A DNA stretch of 34,896 nucleotides, taken from contig JAFPUM010000052.1 of the NCBI GenBank assembly GCA_017395425.1, forward strand, positions 1-34,896. The letters are read 5' to 3'. Under the pieces are notes generated by a model. That model saw nothing but the letters and a program-made list of their open reading frames with translations, searched no databases and was not told the origin of the DNA. Both the position numbers and the translations under genes were made by a program. Below are positions 23,398 through 32,315 of the stretch, one piece after another. The stretch is from Clostridia bacterium (GTDB taxonomy: Bacteria; Bacillota; Clostridia; Oscillospirales; Acutalibacteraceae). Positions within the stretch are counted from its first letter, which is position 1; each line of letters opens with the position of its first letter.

Positions 23398-24009
23398 ATG
23401 CTGACACAGGAAGAAAAGCTCAGTAAGTTTATGATCGCGATTAACGAATATGCCCGCGAACAGCATGATAAGATTATGCGGGAAATCGAGATGCAGGACG
23501 CGGTGGAACTCGAAAAGGCGGAGCGGGAATACCGCGAGGAATCCTACCGCACGATTCAGCGCCGGACTGCCGAGATTCGCAGTATGATCAGCCGCGAACT
23601 GGCGGACAAGGAAATGAAGGGTCGGAAAGCCCTTCTCGCACGGCGCAGTGAGATTGAGGATGAGGTCTTTGCAAGAGCCGCCGCTCGGCTGGAAGAATTC
23701 ACCAAGACCGACGCCTATAAAACCTACATGAGAAGAGCTGCGCTGGAAGCCAAAAAACGCTTTGCCGGCGGCGGTGAGGAACTCCTGAGCCAGACGGTGA
23801 TCTATATCCGCGACCGTGACAAGAAATGTTCGCCCCTGATTAAAACCGCTTTCGGCGACTGCACGGTCAAAATTGACCCGCGTATTGTCCTGGGAGGACT
23901 TCGCGCGGAAAATGCCGCGCTGGGGCGTGTGCTCAATGTGACGCTGGATATGGCGCTGGAACAGCAGCGCGATTGGTTTGCCGAAAACGCCGGGCTGACG
24001 GTTTCTTAA
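23398..24009 (+). CDS. ntpE: V-type ATPase peripheral stalk subunit E
   Basis: 203 residues. The long charged N-terminal helix (about 1-105) pairs with subunit G/H, and a globular C-terminal part (about 110-203) binds the top of the A3B3 head. The composition and the late segment SPLIKTAFGDCTVKIDPRIVLGGLRAEN match NtpE. ATG 23398 follows AAGGGGTG; ATG 23391 is out of frame. Its stop lies directly before a short GGAAT-type repeat that separates it from ntpA. Confidence 0.85.
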   Translation: MLTQEEKLSKFMIAINEYAREQHDKIMREIEMQDAVELEKAEREYREESYRTIQRRTAEIRSMISRELADKEMKGRKALLARRSEIEDEVFARAAARLEEFTKTDAYKTYMRRAALEAKKRFAGGGEELLSQTVIYIRDRDKKCSPLIKTAFGDCTVKIDPRIVLGGLRAENAALGRVLNVTLDMALEQQRDWFAENAGLTVS

Positions 24010-24045
24010 TGCGGAATTCGGAATGCGTAATGCGGAATTTGATAT
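24009..24045. repeat. GGAAT-type short interspersed repeat, copy 1
   Basis: Degenerate copies of GCGGAATTC and GGAATGC fill the gap between ntpE and ntpA. Related sequence occurs at 34717-34747. On the complementary strand it reads repeated Asn-Ser-Ala-Leu-Arg, a pattern common in spurious reading frames from such repeats. Confidence 0.75.
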
Positions 24046-24067
24046 GTGGTTGGAGGAGAGGTCTTTC

Positions 24068-25828
24068 ATGGAAAAGTCCTATCAGATCTATGGCATTAAC
24101 GGTCCTGTGGTCACGATACAGGGGAAGACGAGCTTGTCTATGATGGAAATGGTGTATGTCGGTGAGCAGCGTCTGGCAGGCGAAGTCATCGGCATGACCA
24201 GTGAATATACAACGATTCAGGTATATGAGGAAACCACCGGTCTGACCCCCGGTGCGCCGGTCTATGCCACCGGCGGACTGCTGTCGGCGACGCTGGGACC
24301 CGGTATCCTCGACAATATCTTCGACGGCATCGAGCGTCCGCTCAAGGACATCGAGGCGCAGACCGGCAGCGCGTTTATCAGCCGCGGCGCGAGTGTGTCT
24401 TCGCTGGATACCGAACGCGAATGGGACGTCACCGTCAAGGTCAAACCCGGCGACCGTCTCGAAGGCGGCATGATTTATGCCACCTGCCCCGAAACCTCTA
24501 TCATCGAGCATCGCTGTCTGGTGCGTCCCGACCTTTCGGGTGTGGTGGAGACTGTCGCGCCCGACGGCAAATACAAGGTCAACGATACGGTTGTGACCTT
24601 CAAGGACGACGAGGGGAAACTGCATGAACTTTCGCTCTGCCAGAAATGGCCGATCCGCCGTCCCCGTCCCATCACCGAACGGCTGTATGCCAATATCCCG
24701 CTCATCACCGGTCAGCGTGTCATCGACGCGCTGTTTCCGATTGCCAAAGGCGGCACCGCCGCGATTCCGGGCGGGTTCGGCACCGGCAAGACCATGACCC
24801 AGCATCAGCTCGCCAAATGGTGCGACGCGGATATCATTGTCTATGTGGGCTGCGGGGAACGCGGCAACGAGATGAGTCAGGTGCTGGAAGAATTCTCGTC
24901 GCTGATTGACCCGAAGTCCAACCGTCCCATGACCGACCGTACCTGTCTGATTGCCAATACCTCCAATATGCCCGTGGCTGCCCGTGAAGCGTCGATTTAC
25001 ACCGGCATCACGCTGGCGGAGTATTACCGCGATATGGGCTATCATGTCGCGATCATGGCAGATTCCACTTCCCGCTGGGCGGAAGCGCTGCGCGAAATCA
25101 GCGGCCGTCTCGAGGAAATGCCCGCCGAAGAGGGCTTCCCCGCCTATCTGCCTTCCCGTCTGTCCGAATTCTACGAGCGTGCGGGACTGGTGGAGTCGCT
25201 CTGCGGACAACAGGGCTCTGTCACCATTATCGGCGCCGTGTCTCCGCAGGGCTCCGATTTCTCCGAGCCGGTGACGCAGAATACCAAGCGCTTTACCCGC
25301 TGCTTCTGGGCGCTGGATAAGTCGCTTGCCTATGCGCGGCACTATCCCGCCATCAACTGGCTCAACAGTTACAGCGAGTACACCGGCGACCTCGAAAAGT
25401 GGTACCGTGACAATGTGGGCGAGGATTTCATGCGCTGCCGCGAACGCTTTTCCGCGCTGCTGCAGGAAGAGGCAAGCCTCATGGAAATCGTCAAGCTGAT
25501 CGGCTCCGACGTGCTGCCTGATGACCAGAAGCTCATTATTGAAATTACCAAGGCTATCCGCGTGGGATTCCTCCAGCAGAATGCCTTTCACAAGGACGAT
25601 ACCTATGTGCCGCTGACCAAGCAGCTCCGGATGATGCGCGCCACCCTGCATCTTTATGACCGCGCCGCCTACGCGATTGCACAGGGGGTGCCGCTCTCCA
25701 AAATTACCGAAAGCGGATTGTTTGACAAGATTGTGCGTATCAAGTACGATGTGCCGAACAACAAAGAGGAGCTTCTCGACGGCTATCTCCGCGAGATTGA
25801 CGATGTGATGAATTCCTTTACGGTGTGA
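24068..25828 (+). CDS. ntpA: V-type ATPase catalytic subunit A
   Basis: 586 residues, normal for NtpA, the catalytic ATP-hydrolysing or synthesising subunit. The P-loop GGFGTGKT is at G235-T242, with the A-subunit-specific insert before it and the family motif SSRWAEALREISGRLEEMP-type region near 335-355 (visible as STSRWAEALREISG). The opening SYQIYGINGPVVTIQG is typical. ATG 24068 follows GGAGGAGAGG; an earlier ATG at 24023 would add 15 residues encoded by the repeat and lacks a good binding site. Confidence 0.97.
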   Translation: MEKSYQIYGINGPVVTIQGKTSLSMMEMVYVGEQRLAGEVIGMTSEYTTIQVYEETTGLTPGAPVYATGGLLSATLGPGILDNIFDGIERPLKDIEAQTGSAFISRGASVSSLDTEREWDVTVKVKPGDRLEGGMIYATCPETSIIEHRCLVRPDLSGVVETVAPDGKYKVNDTVVTFKDDEGKLHELSLCQKWPIRRPRPITERLYANIPLITGQRVIDALFPIAKGGTAAIPGGFGTGKTMTQHQLAKWCDADIIVYVGCGERGNEMSQVLEEFSSLIDPKSNRPMTDRTCLIANTSNMPVAAREASIYTGITLAEYYRDMGYHVAIMADSTSRWAEALREISGRLEEMPAEEGFPAYLPSRLSEFYERAGLVESLCGQQGSVTIIGAVSPQGSDFSEPVTQNTKRFTRCFWALDKSLAYARHYPAINWLNSYSEYTGDLEKWYRDNVGEDFMRCRERFSALLQEEASLMEIVKLIGSDVLPDDQKLIIEITKAIRVGFLQQNAFHKDDTYVPLTKQLRMMRATLHLYDRAAYAIAQGVPLSKITESGLFDKIVRIKYDVPNNKEELLDGYLREIDDVMNSFTV

Positions 25829-25861
25829 CCGTTCGCTTTGGGAAGAAGGTAAGAAAAAGTT

Positions 25862-27247
25862 ATGATTTATGAATATATTGGCGTCAGGGAAATCAACGGC
25901 TCCCTGATTGTGCTGGACGGGGTGGACTGCCCTTCCTTCGAGGAAATCGTGGAGATTCATCTTGACGGCGGCGATGTCCGTCACGGGCGTATCGTGGCGA
26001 TTGAGGGTTCCCGCGCCGTGATTCAGGTGTTTGAGGGAACCAGAGGCATTGCGCTTGACAACAACCGCACCCGCCTTAAAGGGCGTCCGATGGAACTGGC
26101 GCTGTCGCCCGAAATCCAGGGGCGCATCTTCAACGGCGTGGGTACGCCGATTGACGGTCTGGGCAAGATTTATCCCGAAAAGCGCCTCAACGTCAACGGC
26201 ACGCCCATCAATCCCGTCTCCCGGCTGTATCCCCAGAACTATATCTGCACCGGCATTTCCTCCATCGACACGCTGATCACGCTGATTCGCGGTCAGAAGC
26301 TTCCGATTTTCAGCGGTTCCGGCATGAAGCACAATGAGCTTGCGGCTCAGATCGTGCGGCAGGCGAAAATTGCCAACGATGAGGACGCGAAGTTCTGTAT
26401 CGTCTTTGCCGCGATGGGTGTCAAGAATGACGTGGCGGATTATTTCCGCCGTTCCTTTGAGGAATCGGGCGTGCTGGGGCGCGTGACCATGTTCCTCAAT
26501 CTCGCCAACGACCCCATTATCGAGCGTATTCTCACCCCGCGCTGCGCGTTGACCGCCGCCGAGTATCTGGCGTTTGAACACGATATGCACGTGCTGGTTA
26601 TCATGACCGATATGACCTCCTATGCCGAAGCCTGCCGCGAGTTTTCGTCCTCCAAAGGCGAAATTCCCGGGCGCAAGGGTTATCCCGGCTATCTCTATTC
26701 CGACCTCGCGTCGCTCTATGAACGCGCGGGTATGATCAAAGATCACAAGGGTTCGGTCACGCAGATTCCCATTCTGACCATGCCCAACGACGATATTACC
26801 CACCCGGTGCCGGATTTGACGGGATATATTACCGAGGGTCAGATCGTGCTGGACCGCGCGTTGGATGGTTCGGGCGTGTATCCGCCGGTCTCCATTTTGC
26901 CGTCACTCTCCCGTCTGATGAAGGACGGTATCGGCGAAGGCTTCACAAGAGCCGACCACGCGGCGCTGTCCAATCAGTTGTTTGCCTCCTATGCCAAGGT
27001 GCAGGATGCCCGTTCGCTGGCGTCGGTCATCGGTGAGGAAGAGCTTTCCGAGAACGACAAGAAGCTGCTGGCGTTCGGCAAGAAGTTTGAAAACAGATTC
27101 ATCAAGCAGAGTGAGAACGAAGCGCGTTCGATGGAGCAGAGCCTGAATCTGGGCTGGGAGCTTCTTTCCGAGCTGCCCAAAGAGGAACTCGACCGCGTGG
27201 ACAACGAAACGCTGGAGAAATATTACAAGCCGCCCAAGCAGGCGTAA
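25862..27247 (+). CDS. ntpB: V-type ATPase regulatory subunit B
   Basis: 461 residues, normal for NtpB, the non-catalytic nucleotide-site subunit alternating with A in the head. The P-loop region is degenerate, [10 protein letters not shown], as expected for this subunit. [23 protein letters not shown] and the later [20 protein letters not shown] are family hallmarks. ATG 25862 follows GAAGGTAAG and lies 33 bases after ntpA. The C-terminus ends in a basic KPPKQA stretch. Confidence 0.97.
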   Translation: MIYEYIGVREINGSLIVLDGVDCPSFEEIVEIHLDGGDVRHGRIVAIEGSRAVIQVFEGTRGIALDNNRTRLKGRPMELALSPEIQGRIFNGVGTPIDGLGKIYPEKRLNVNGTPINPVSRLYPQNYICTGISSIDTLITLIRGQKLPIFSGSGMKHNELAAQIVRQAKIANDEDAKFCIVFAAMGVKNDVADYFRRSFEESGVLGRVTMFLNLANDPIIERILTPRCALTAAEYLAFEHDMHVLVIMTDMTSYAEACREFSSSKGEIPGRKGYPGYLYSDLASLYERAGMIKDHKGSVTQIPILTMPNDDITHPVPDLTGYITEGQIVLDRALDGSGVYPPVSILPSLSRLMKDGIGEGFTRADHAALSNQLFASYAKVQDARSLASVIGEEELSENDKKLLAFGKKFENRFIKQSENEARSMEQSLNLGWELLSELPKEELDRVDNETLEKYYKPPKQA

Positions 27248-27261
27248 TTTTTCCCCCAGGC

Positions 27262-27325
27262 GGAACGAATGCGGAGCGCGAGCGAATCGCGTTTGACTCC
27301 CAGATGAGGTCGGGCAAATACAGAA
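27262..27325. repeat. Degenerate fragment of the GC-rich dispersed repeat
   Basis: The ntpB-ntpD gap contains GCGGAGCGCGAGCGAATCGCG and GAGGTCGGGC stretches that resemble the edge segments of the repeat at 13403-13600 (GAGGTCGGGCGAATTC and GCTCCGCGC on the opposite strand). The hairpin core is absent, so this is at best a remnant. Confidence 0.35.
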
Positions 27326-27350
27326 CAAAGGTTGAAAGGAGGAATGCCGT

Positions 27351-27968
27351 TTGGCAGTCAATACCGTGCCTACCAAGGGCAATCTGATTGCAACCAAAAA
27401 ATCGCTGGAACTGGCGAGGGTCGGCTATGACCTTCTCGACCGGAAGCGGAATATCCTTGTCCGCGAAATGATGACGCTCATGGACAAGGCGGCTACCATT
27501 CAAAGCGAGATCGACAGCAATTATTCCGAGGCGTACATCGCCTTACAGCGCGCCAATATTACCTTCGGTCTGTGCGAACCGCTCGCCGAAGCCGTGCCGG
27601 TGGACGACGGACTGACCATTGACTACCGCTCCGTCATGGGTGTGGAAATCCCTACCGTGCGGCTGGCGGAAACGCCGCTCACCATTCCGTTTGGTATGTA
27701 TACTTCCAATTCGATGGTCGATGAGGCATATCTCAAATTTCAGGAGGTCAAGCGGCTGACCGCCGTGCTGGCAGAAGTTGAAAACTGCGTCTACCGCCTC
27801 GCCGACGCGATCAAGAAAACCCAGAAGCGTGCCAATGCCCTCCGGAACATTATGATTCCCAAGTTTGAAAGTACCGTCAAATATATTACCGACGCGCTCG
27901 ACGAAAAGGACAGAGAGGAATTCAGCCGCCTGAAAGTCATCAAGGCGCAGAAAAGCAAAAAGCAATAA
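27351..27968 (+). CDS. ntpD: V-type ATPase central stalk subunit D
   Basis: 205 residues, mostly the two long helices of the central rotor shaft that turns inside the A3B3 head. The opening VPTKGNLIATKKSLELARVGYDLLDRKRNIL is the NtpD signature, and the C-terminal helix with KRANALRNIMIPKF is also typical. The start is TTG 27351, 6 to 8 bases after AAAGGAGGA (27336-27344). It is the last gene of the ATPase operon, followed at once by a terminator. Confidence 0.95.
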   Translation: MAVNTVPTKGNLIATKKSLELARVGYDLLDRKRNILVREMMTLMDKAATIQSEIDSNYSEAYIALQRANITFGLCEPLAEAVPVDDGLTIDYRSVMGVEIPTVRLAETPLTIPFGMYTSNSMVDEAYLKFQEVKRLTAVLAEVENCVYRLADAIKKTQKRANALRNIMIPKFESTVKYITDALDEKDREEFSRLKVIKAQKSKKQ

Positions 27969-27973
27969 ATGAT

Positions 27974-28010
27974 AACAGCATTCCGACAGGTTCGGGGTGC
28001 TGTTTTTTTT
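27974..28010 (+). terminator. Terminator of the V-type ATPase operon
   Basis: AACAGCA-TT-CCGA pairs with TCGG-GG-TGCTGTT and is followed by eight T. It separates the ATPase operon from the germination operon; the gerAA frame runs open through it, which argues against the most upstream gerAA start. Confidence 0.88.
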
Positions 28011-28046
28011 GTATGCGTGGTATATTACCGGTCGATTCTGGCAAAA

Positions 28047-29678
28047 ATGATCATGAGATTCCGGGAAGAAACAGGAGATGAAGCGGTTTTGGCGGGAACA
28101 ATCTGGAAAGAACTGCTCGGCATACAGGAGCAGGATGCGTGTGACGTTCAGGAACAGACGCAGAAACAATCATCGGAACTGTGCAGCGGCGGGGTGTTTG
28201 ATATCGCGCCGGATTACGAGTGGCTGGTATCGCCCGATTTTCAGCTCAACCTCGATCAGTGCAGGGGCTGGAAAGGAAAAAATGCCGATGTGCTGATACG
28301 GGAATTTATGCTGGCGGACGGACGGCGGGGGTTCGTCGTGCTGGTGGATGGTATGTGCGACAAGATGAGCGTGGAGCAGAATCTGATGGCGCCCGCTATG
28401 AAGCTGCGTATCAGCGGTCAGGCGGATGGACTGTCCCCTTTGGAGCAGCTTCAGCAGATCATTCTGAATGCCGAGGTCAGCGAGCAGGTCAGTCTGGCAA
28501 AGGGCTATATCGCTGCCATTACCGGGGATGTGCTGCTGTGTATCGAAGGGCTTTCTGCCGCGTTTGTGGTCGGGGCAAGAAATATCGCGTCGCGTTCGGT
28601 GTCTCCGAGTGAAACCGCCGGTTCGGTGGTGGGCCCGCACGAGGGATTTACCGAAAATCTGCGTATCAATACCGCCTTGGTGCGCCGACGTATCGCCGAC
28701 CCGAACCTCACCATCGAGATGACGCAAATCGGACTTCGTTCCCATACGAGCGTCGCCATGTGTTATATTGACGGTGTGGTCAATCCCCAGCTGGTCGATG
28801 AGGTGCGTACCGCGATGGAAGGCATTACCATTGATATCCTCAACGACGCGGGAGAACTGGGACAGCTCATCGAACAGTATCCGCTCAGTCCGTTTCCCCA
28901 GCTCGGCGGCACCGAAAAGCCTGACACCGCTGCCGCCGAAATCTGCGGCGGACGAATCGGACTGATGGTCAACGGCAGTCCGTATGTGCTGCTCGCGCCC
29001 GCTACCTTTGCCTCCATGATACAGGTGTCGGAGGACGGGTATCAGCGCTGGACGTATTCCTCCTTTTTGAAGCTGCTGCGCTGGGCGGCAGTGTTTTTAT
29101 CCATCAGTGCGCCGTCGCTGTATGTGGCGGTCATTGCCTACAATCCCGGACTGCTGCCGGTGGATTTGCTGCTGCTGTCGGCTGCCAATCGGATTCATGT
29201 GCCGTTCAGCGCGGTGACAGAGGTCATTATCATGGAATTCTTTATCGAACTGCTGCGGGAAGCGAGTATCCGGCTGCCGGGGAGCATCAGCTCCGCGATG
29301 TCCATCGTCGGCGGTATTATCGTGGGGGACGCCGCGATTCGCGCGGGTCTGGTCAGTCCGCTGCTCATCATTATCGTGGGACTGACTTCGTTGACCACGT
29401 TTGTGATTCCGTCCTATGAACTGTCCTCTTCGCTGCGATTGGTAAAGTATTTTCTGCTGGCGCTGTCGGCGGTGTTCGGCATTTTTGGTCTGACGGTGGG
29501 AATCGTGCTGTTTATTTCCCAGCTTTGCGCGCTGTACAGTTACGGCACCGAGTTTACCGCGCCGTTTTCGCCCACCTACAGGAAGGGCTTTCTGGAAAGT
29601 CTGGTGGAGCTGCCCATTTTCCGCCGGAATACGCGGGCAGCCTATTATGAGCCGGTGGATCTGGTGCGGATGAAATGA
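28047..29678 (+). CDS. gerAA: Spore germination receptor subunit A (GerA family)
   Basis: 543 residues from ATG 28047. It is the A subunit of a germinant receptor in the spore inner membrane. The N-terminal cytosolic domain (about 1-340) contains the conserved ASRSVSPSETAGSVVGPHEGFTENLRINTALVRRRI region and SHTSVAMCYIDGVVNP. A C-terminal part with about five membrane segments follows, including LPGSISSAMSIVGGIIVGDAAIRAGLVSP. The start is uncertain: 28047 has no good binding site, while TTG 28089 lies 11 bases after AGGAG. The frame further upstream runs through a terminator. A forespore-specific promoter is expected but was not identified. Confidence 0.93.
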   Translation: MIMRFREETGDEAVLAGTIWKELLGIQEQDACDVQEQTQKQSSELCSGGVFDIAPDYEWLVSPDFQLNLDQCRGWKGKNADVLIREFMLADGRRGFVVLVDGMCDKMSVEQNLMAPAMKLRISGQADGLSPLEQLQQIILNAEVSEQVSLAKGYIAAITGDVLLCIEGLSAAFVVGARNIASRSVSPSETAGSVVGPHEGFTENLRINTALVRRRIADPNLTIEMTQIGLRSHTSVAMCYIDGVVNPQLVDEVRTAMEGITIDILNDAGELGQLIEQYPLSPFPQLGGTEKPDTAAAEICGGRIGLMVNGSPYVLLAPATFASMIQVSEDGYQRWTYSSFLKLLRWAAVFLSISAPSLYVAVIAYNPGLLPVDLLLLSAANRIHVPFSAVTEVIIMEFFIELLREASIRLPGSISSAMSIVGGIIVGDAAIRAGLVSPLLIIIVGLTSLTTFVIPSYELSSSLRLVKYFLLALSAVFGIFGLTVGIVLFISQLCALYSYGTEFTAPFSPTYRKGFLESLVELPIFRRNTRAAYYEPVDLVRMK

Positions 29679-29688
29679 GGTGTTTAGT

Positions 29689-30795
29689 TTGAAGCAACAG
29701 GGGAACGGCAGCACTTCGACGTTTTCCACCTGGCAGCTCACCGTGCTGGTGGTCATGGCGGGGATGGGCGGGATGTATTTTTATCCCGAAACCGTCAGCA
29801 GGCGTTCCGCCGCCGTGCTGCTGGTGACGGTTATGCTGGTGATGGCGTCTATGGCGATGCTGGCGTATTGCTATCGACAGAGCGGAAGCGTATCCTTTCC
29901 CAACCTGCTGGAAGAACATCTGGGCGGCGTGCTTTCGCGGGTGATTCTGGCAGTCGGCGCGGTGTGTTTCGGTGCAGAAGCCTGCTGTGTGGCGGTCAGA
30001 CAAACGCAGATGACGGGACTCTTTCTGCTGGAAAAAACACCGCCGCAGGTGGTGCTTGCCGTGACGCTTGTGACGGTGTGTTTCATGATTCCCTCCGGCA
30101 TACGGCAGATTGCCCGGACTGCCGAACTGCTGTTCCTTGCCATTCTTCTGCCGCTGGGGTTTATTATCGCGATGGCGCTGTACCACATTTCCCGCTCAGG
30201 GTTCGGCGAACTGATGCCGCTGTTCCGGCCGGTTTCCGCCGGCGGCGAATGGTCTATGACGGAGTGGCGTCACGCGGTGATGCCTTTATGCGGCATTTCG
30301 GCGGCAGGGTATTTTGCGGGGTATTATGAGAAGAAAAAGATGACGCGGGGACTGCTGGGCGGTACGGCACTGCTCTCGGTCTGCTGTGTGCTGATTCTGC
30401 TGTGCTGCGTGGGCGTTTTTTCCATCGAGGGAACCCGGCATTTATCCTTCCCGCTGACCGAGCTCTCCCGCATTGTGAGCGTGGGCAATGTCTCGCTCAA
30501 TCATCGGTTTGATATTTTATATATCATGATTTACACGGCGGTTTCGATGGTGGCTGCCGGGGTGTTGCTGTATTGCTGCGGTATCTCCCTGTGCGGGGTG
30601 TTTCGCGTCAAGAGCCACAGTTGTTTTGTCTTTTTACTGCTGCCGGTCGTGTTTGCCGCTTCTTATCTTGGTCTGTCCGACAGCCGCTTTCTGGAAGGAT
30701 TGGCGGCATGGGGCAAGCTGTTTTTTCTGGGGGGATTGGTGCCGGTGCTGTTTCTTGTGACCGTATATGAGCAACGAAGGAGGAAGTCGGTTTGA
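29689..30795 (+). CDS. gerAB: Spore germination receptor subunit B (GerAB permease family)
   Basis: 368 residues with about ten membrane segments, an amino-acid-permease-like (APC) protein that forms the germinant-binding subunit in characterised receptors. The opening FSTWQLTVLVVMAGMGGMYFYP and the mid-protein IPSGIRQIARTAELLFLAILLPLGFI fit the family. TTG 29689 is chosen because AGGTG (29678-29682) precedes it by 6 bases; GTG 29680 overlaps that element. The stop overlaps the gerAC start. The germinant cannot be predicted. Confidence 0.9.
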   Translation: MKQQGNGSTSTFSTWQLTVLVVMAGMGGMYFYPETVSRRSAAVLLVTVMLVMASMAMLAYCYRQSGSVSFPNLLEEHLGGVLSRVILAVGAVCFGAEACCVAVRQTQMTGLFLLEKTPPQVVLAVTLVTVCFMIPSGIRQIARTAELLFLAILLPLGFIIAMALYHISRSGFGELMPLFRPVSAGGEWSMTEWRHAVMPLCGISAAGYFAGYYEKKKMTRGLLGGTALLSVCCVLILLCCVGVFSIEGTRHLSFPLTELSRIVSVGNVSLNHRFDILYIMIYTAVSMVAAGVLLYCCGISLCGVFRVKSHSCFVFLLLPVVFAASYLGLSDSRFLEGLAAWGKLFFLGGLVPVLFLVTVYEQRRRKSV

Positions 30796-32039
30796 AAAAA
30801 GCAAATCCGTCAGGGCGCTGTGGTTCTTTTGGGATTGCCTTGCGTGCGGTTCTGGGATGCCTGCTGCTGTGCGGGGTCGGAATCCTCTGCGGGTGCTGGG
30901 ACAATGCCGAAATCAACGGGCGGGCGTTTGTGTTGGGATTCGGCGTGGATGCTGTCGACAATCCGGTATCCGACGGGGATGACCGGTATGATTTTACCTT
31001 TCAGCTGGCGGTGCCGGTGAGCGGGGAAAGCGACGAGGCGGGCGCGATGGAATATATGGACTGCACGGTTACGCAGCGCTCGCCCGCTGCCGCGATTCGT
31101 CTGCTCGAACGGAATCTGGGACGGCAGGTCAATTTTGAGCAGCTCAATCTGATTCTGTTCGGAGAGGAACTGTCCCGCCAATCCTTTATCGGACTGACCG
31201 AGTTGTTTTTCCGTCGGGCTTCCGTGCGAAGGCAAAGCAGCGTGGCGGTTTGCAGGGGCAGTGCCAGGGATTTTTTTGCCGTCGGTCCCGATACCCATGC
31301 TATTGCCACCGACGCCTCGGTTGCCCTTCAGAACTACGATGGGAAAGGAAGGTCTGACGGTGTCACCATGAATCTGCATTCCCTCTTTAAGGTGCTGAGC
31401 AACCGGGACGAATTTTATCTGCTGCGTATGGCGGCGGTGACACCCGACGATGTGGAAAATACGGTTTCCACAGGCTTGGCTGCCCATGACGGTGAGAAAC
31501 CGCGTATGCTCGCCATTGTGGGCGCGGCGGCTTACGGTCGGTCGGGTGGGTATCGCGGTGAACTGGACGGGGAAGAAATCGAATGCCTCCGGCTGGCGGT
31601 GGGTCGGCAGACGGGCGGGATGATGAAAACCGTCGATGCAAAGAGCGGGAGGACGGCGTTTTATCAGATCCAGCAGTCGGACTGCGAGGTGAAATGCGGT
31701 GTGGAAAAGGGAATACCGTGGTTTACGCTTCATTGGCAGGTACGGTGTATGCCGTCCGACATCGGCGATATTTTTTACGGCAGCGGTATGTCGGAAAATC
31801 CATCTGCCTCCGATACAGAACAAATGCTGGAAGAAACACTGACGGCACAGTTTACCGCCCTCACAGAGAAAAGCCAGCGGGAACTGGGCGCCTCCGTGCT
31901 GGGCTTGCAGGATTTGACGCGCCAGAGAATGCCGGATTGGTATGAAGCGAATGAGGAGCAATGGGAGACATTATATGCCCGGGCGCGTGTGGAAATCCGT
32001 GTGGATTGCACGCCTGGCGGAGGGGGGATTACCAGATGA
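30792..32039 (+). CDS. gerAC: Spore germination receptor lipoprotein subunit C (GerAC)
   Basis: 415 residues. A signal peptide ends in a lipobox, and lipidated C35 begins the family hallmark GCWDNAEINGRAFVLGFGVD. The mature part has the three-domain GerAC pattern, including a QVNFEQLNLILFGEEL segment. The start is TTG 30792, after AAGGAGGAAG, overlapping the gerAB stop by 4 bases. Its own stop overlaps the ATG of the 59-residue gene, so the four genes are translationally coupled. It would be anchored on the outer face of the spore inner membrane. Confidence 0.93.
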   Translation: MKKANPSGRCGSFGIALRAVLGCLLLCGVGILCGCWDNAEINGRAFVLGFGVDAVDNPVSDGDDRYDFTFQLAVPVSGESDEAGAMEYMDCTVTQRSPAAAIRLLERNLGRQVNFEQLNLILFGEELSRQSFIGLTELFFRRASVRRQSSVAVCRGSARDFFAVGPDTHAIATDASVALQNYDGKGRSDGVTMNLHSLFKVLSNRDEFYLLRMAAVTPDDVENTVSTGLAAHDGEKPRMLAIVGAAAYGRSGGYRGELDGEEIECLRLAVGRQTGGMMKTVDAKSGRTAFYQIQQSDCEVKCGVEKGIPWFTLHWQVRCMPSDIGDIFYGSGMSENPSASDTEQMLEETLTAQFTALTEKSQRELGASVLGLQDLTRQRMPDWYEANEEQWETLYARARVEIRVDCTPGGGGITR

Positions 32040-32215
32040 ACGGAGAGATGCCCGCCGTCATGCTGCCGCTGCTGCTGATTTCGTGGCTGGCGCAGATGCG
32101 GCTTTGCGCCAATCTGCCGACGGAAGGCTATGAACGCGAGCGGGCAGTCACGCGATGGGGCGGGCTGGGATGTCTGGCGGGAGCGGTGATTATGGGGCTG
32201 TGGCCGCTTTTCTGA
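32036..32215 (+). CDS. Small two-helix protein, candidate germinant-receptor D subunit
   Basis: 59 residues. Two hydrophobic segments (about 5-24 and 41-58) flank a charged middle, NLPTEGYERERAVTRW. The ATG overlaps the gerAC stop as ATGA and GGAGGGGGG lies just upstream, so translation is coupled to the receptor genes. Small two-helix D proteins encoded beside gerA operons have been described in Bacillus as modulators of receptor function; size, topology and position agree with that class. Sequence similarity to known D proteins could not be checked. Confidence 0.72.
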   Translation: MNGEMPAVMLPLLLISWLAQMRLCANLPTEGYERERAVTRWGGLGCLAGAVIMGLWPLF

Positions 32216-32246
32216 TGGGGCAGCCATGTTTTTTTTGCAAAAACAA

Positions 32247-32275
32247 TTGCAAATCCGCGGGGGAAATGGTATAAT
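32247..32275 (+). promoter_or_regulatory. Promoter for nrdR
   Basis: TTGCAA (32247-32252) and TATAAT (32270-32275) are separated by 17 bases; the start would be near 32282. A second TTGCAA lies 6 bases upstream. No clear NrdR-box pair was recognised. Confidence 0.8.
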
Positions 32276-32315
32276 ACCCCTGTATCGTCAGATTAAAAAT
32301 ACAGGAGTGATTGGT

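Noticed and set aside
23933-26803. 956-codon open frame on the minus strand opposite ntpA and ntpB
   Set aside because: It is antisense to two highly conserved ATPase genes, shows no known domain and has shadow-type composition.
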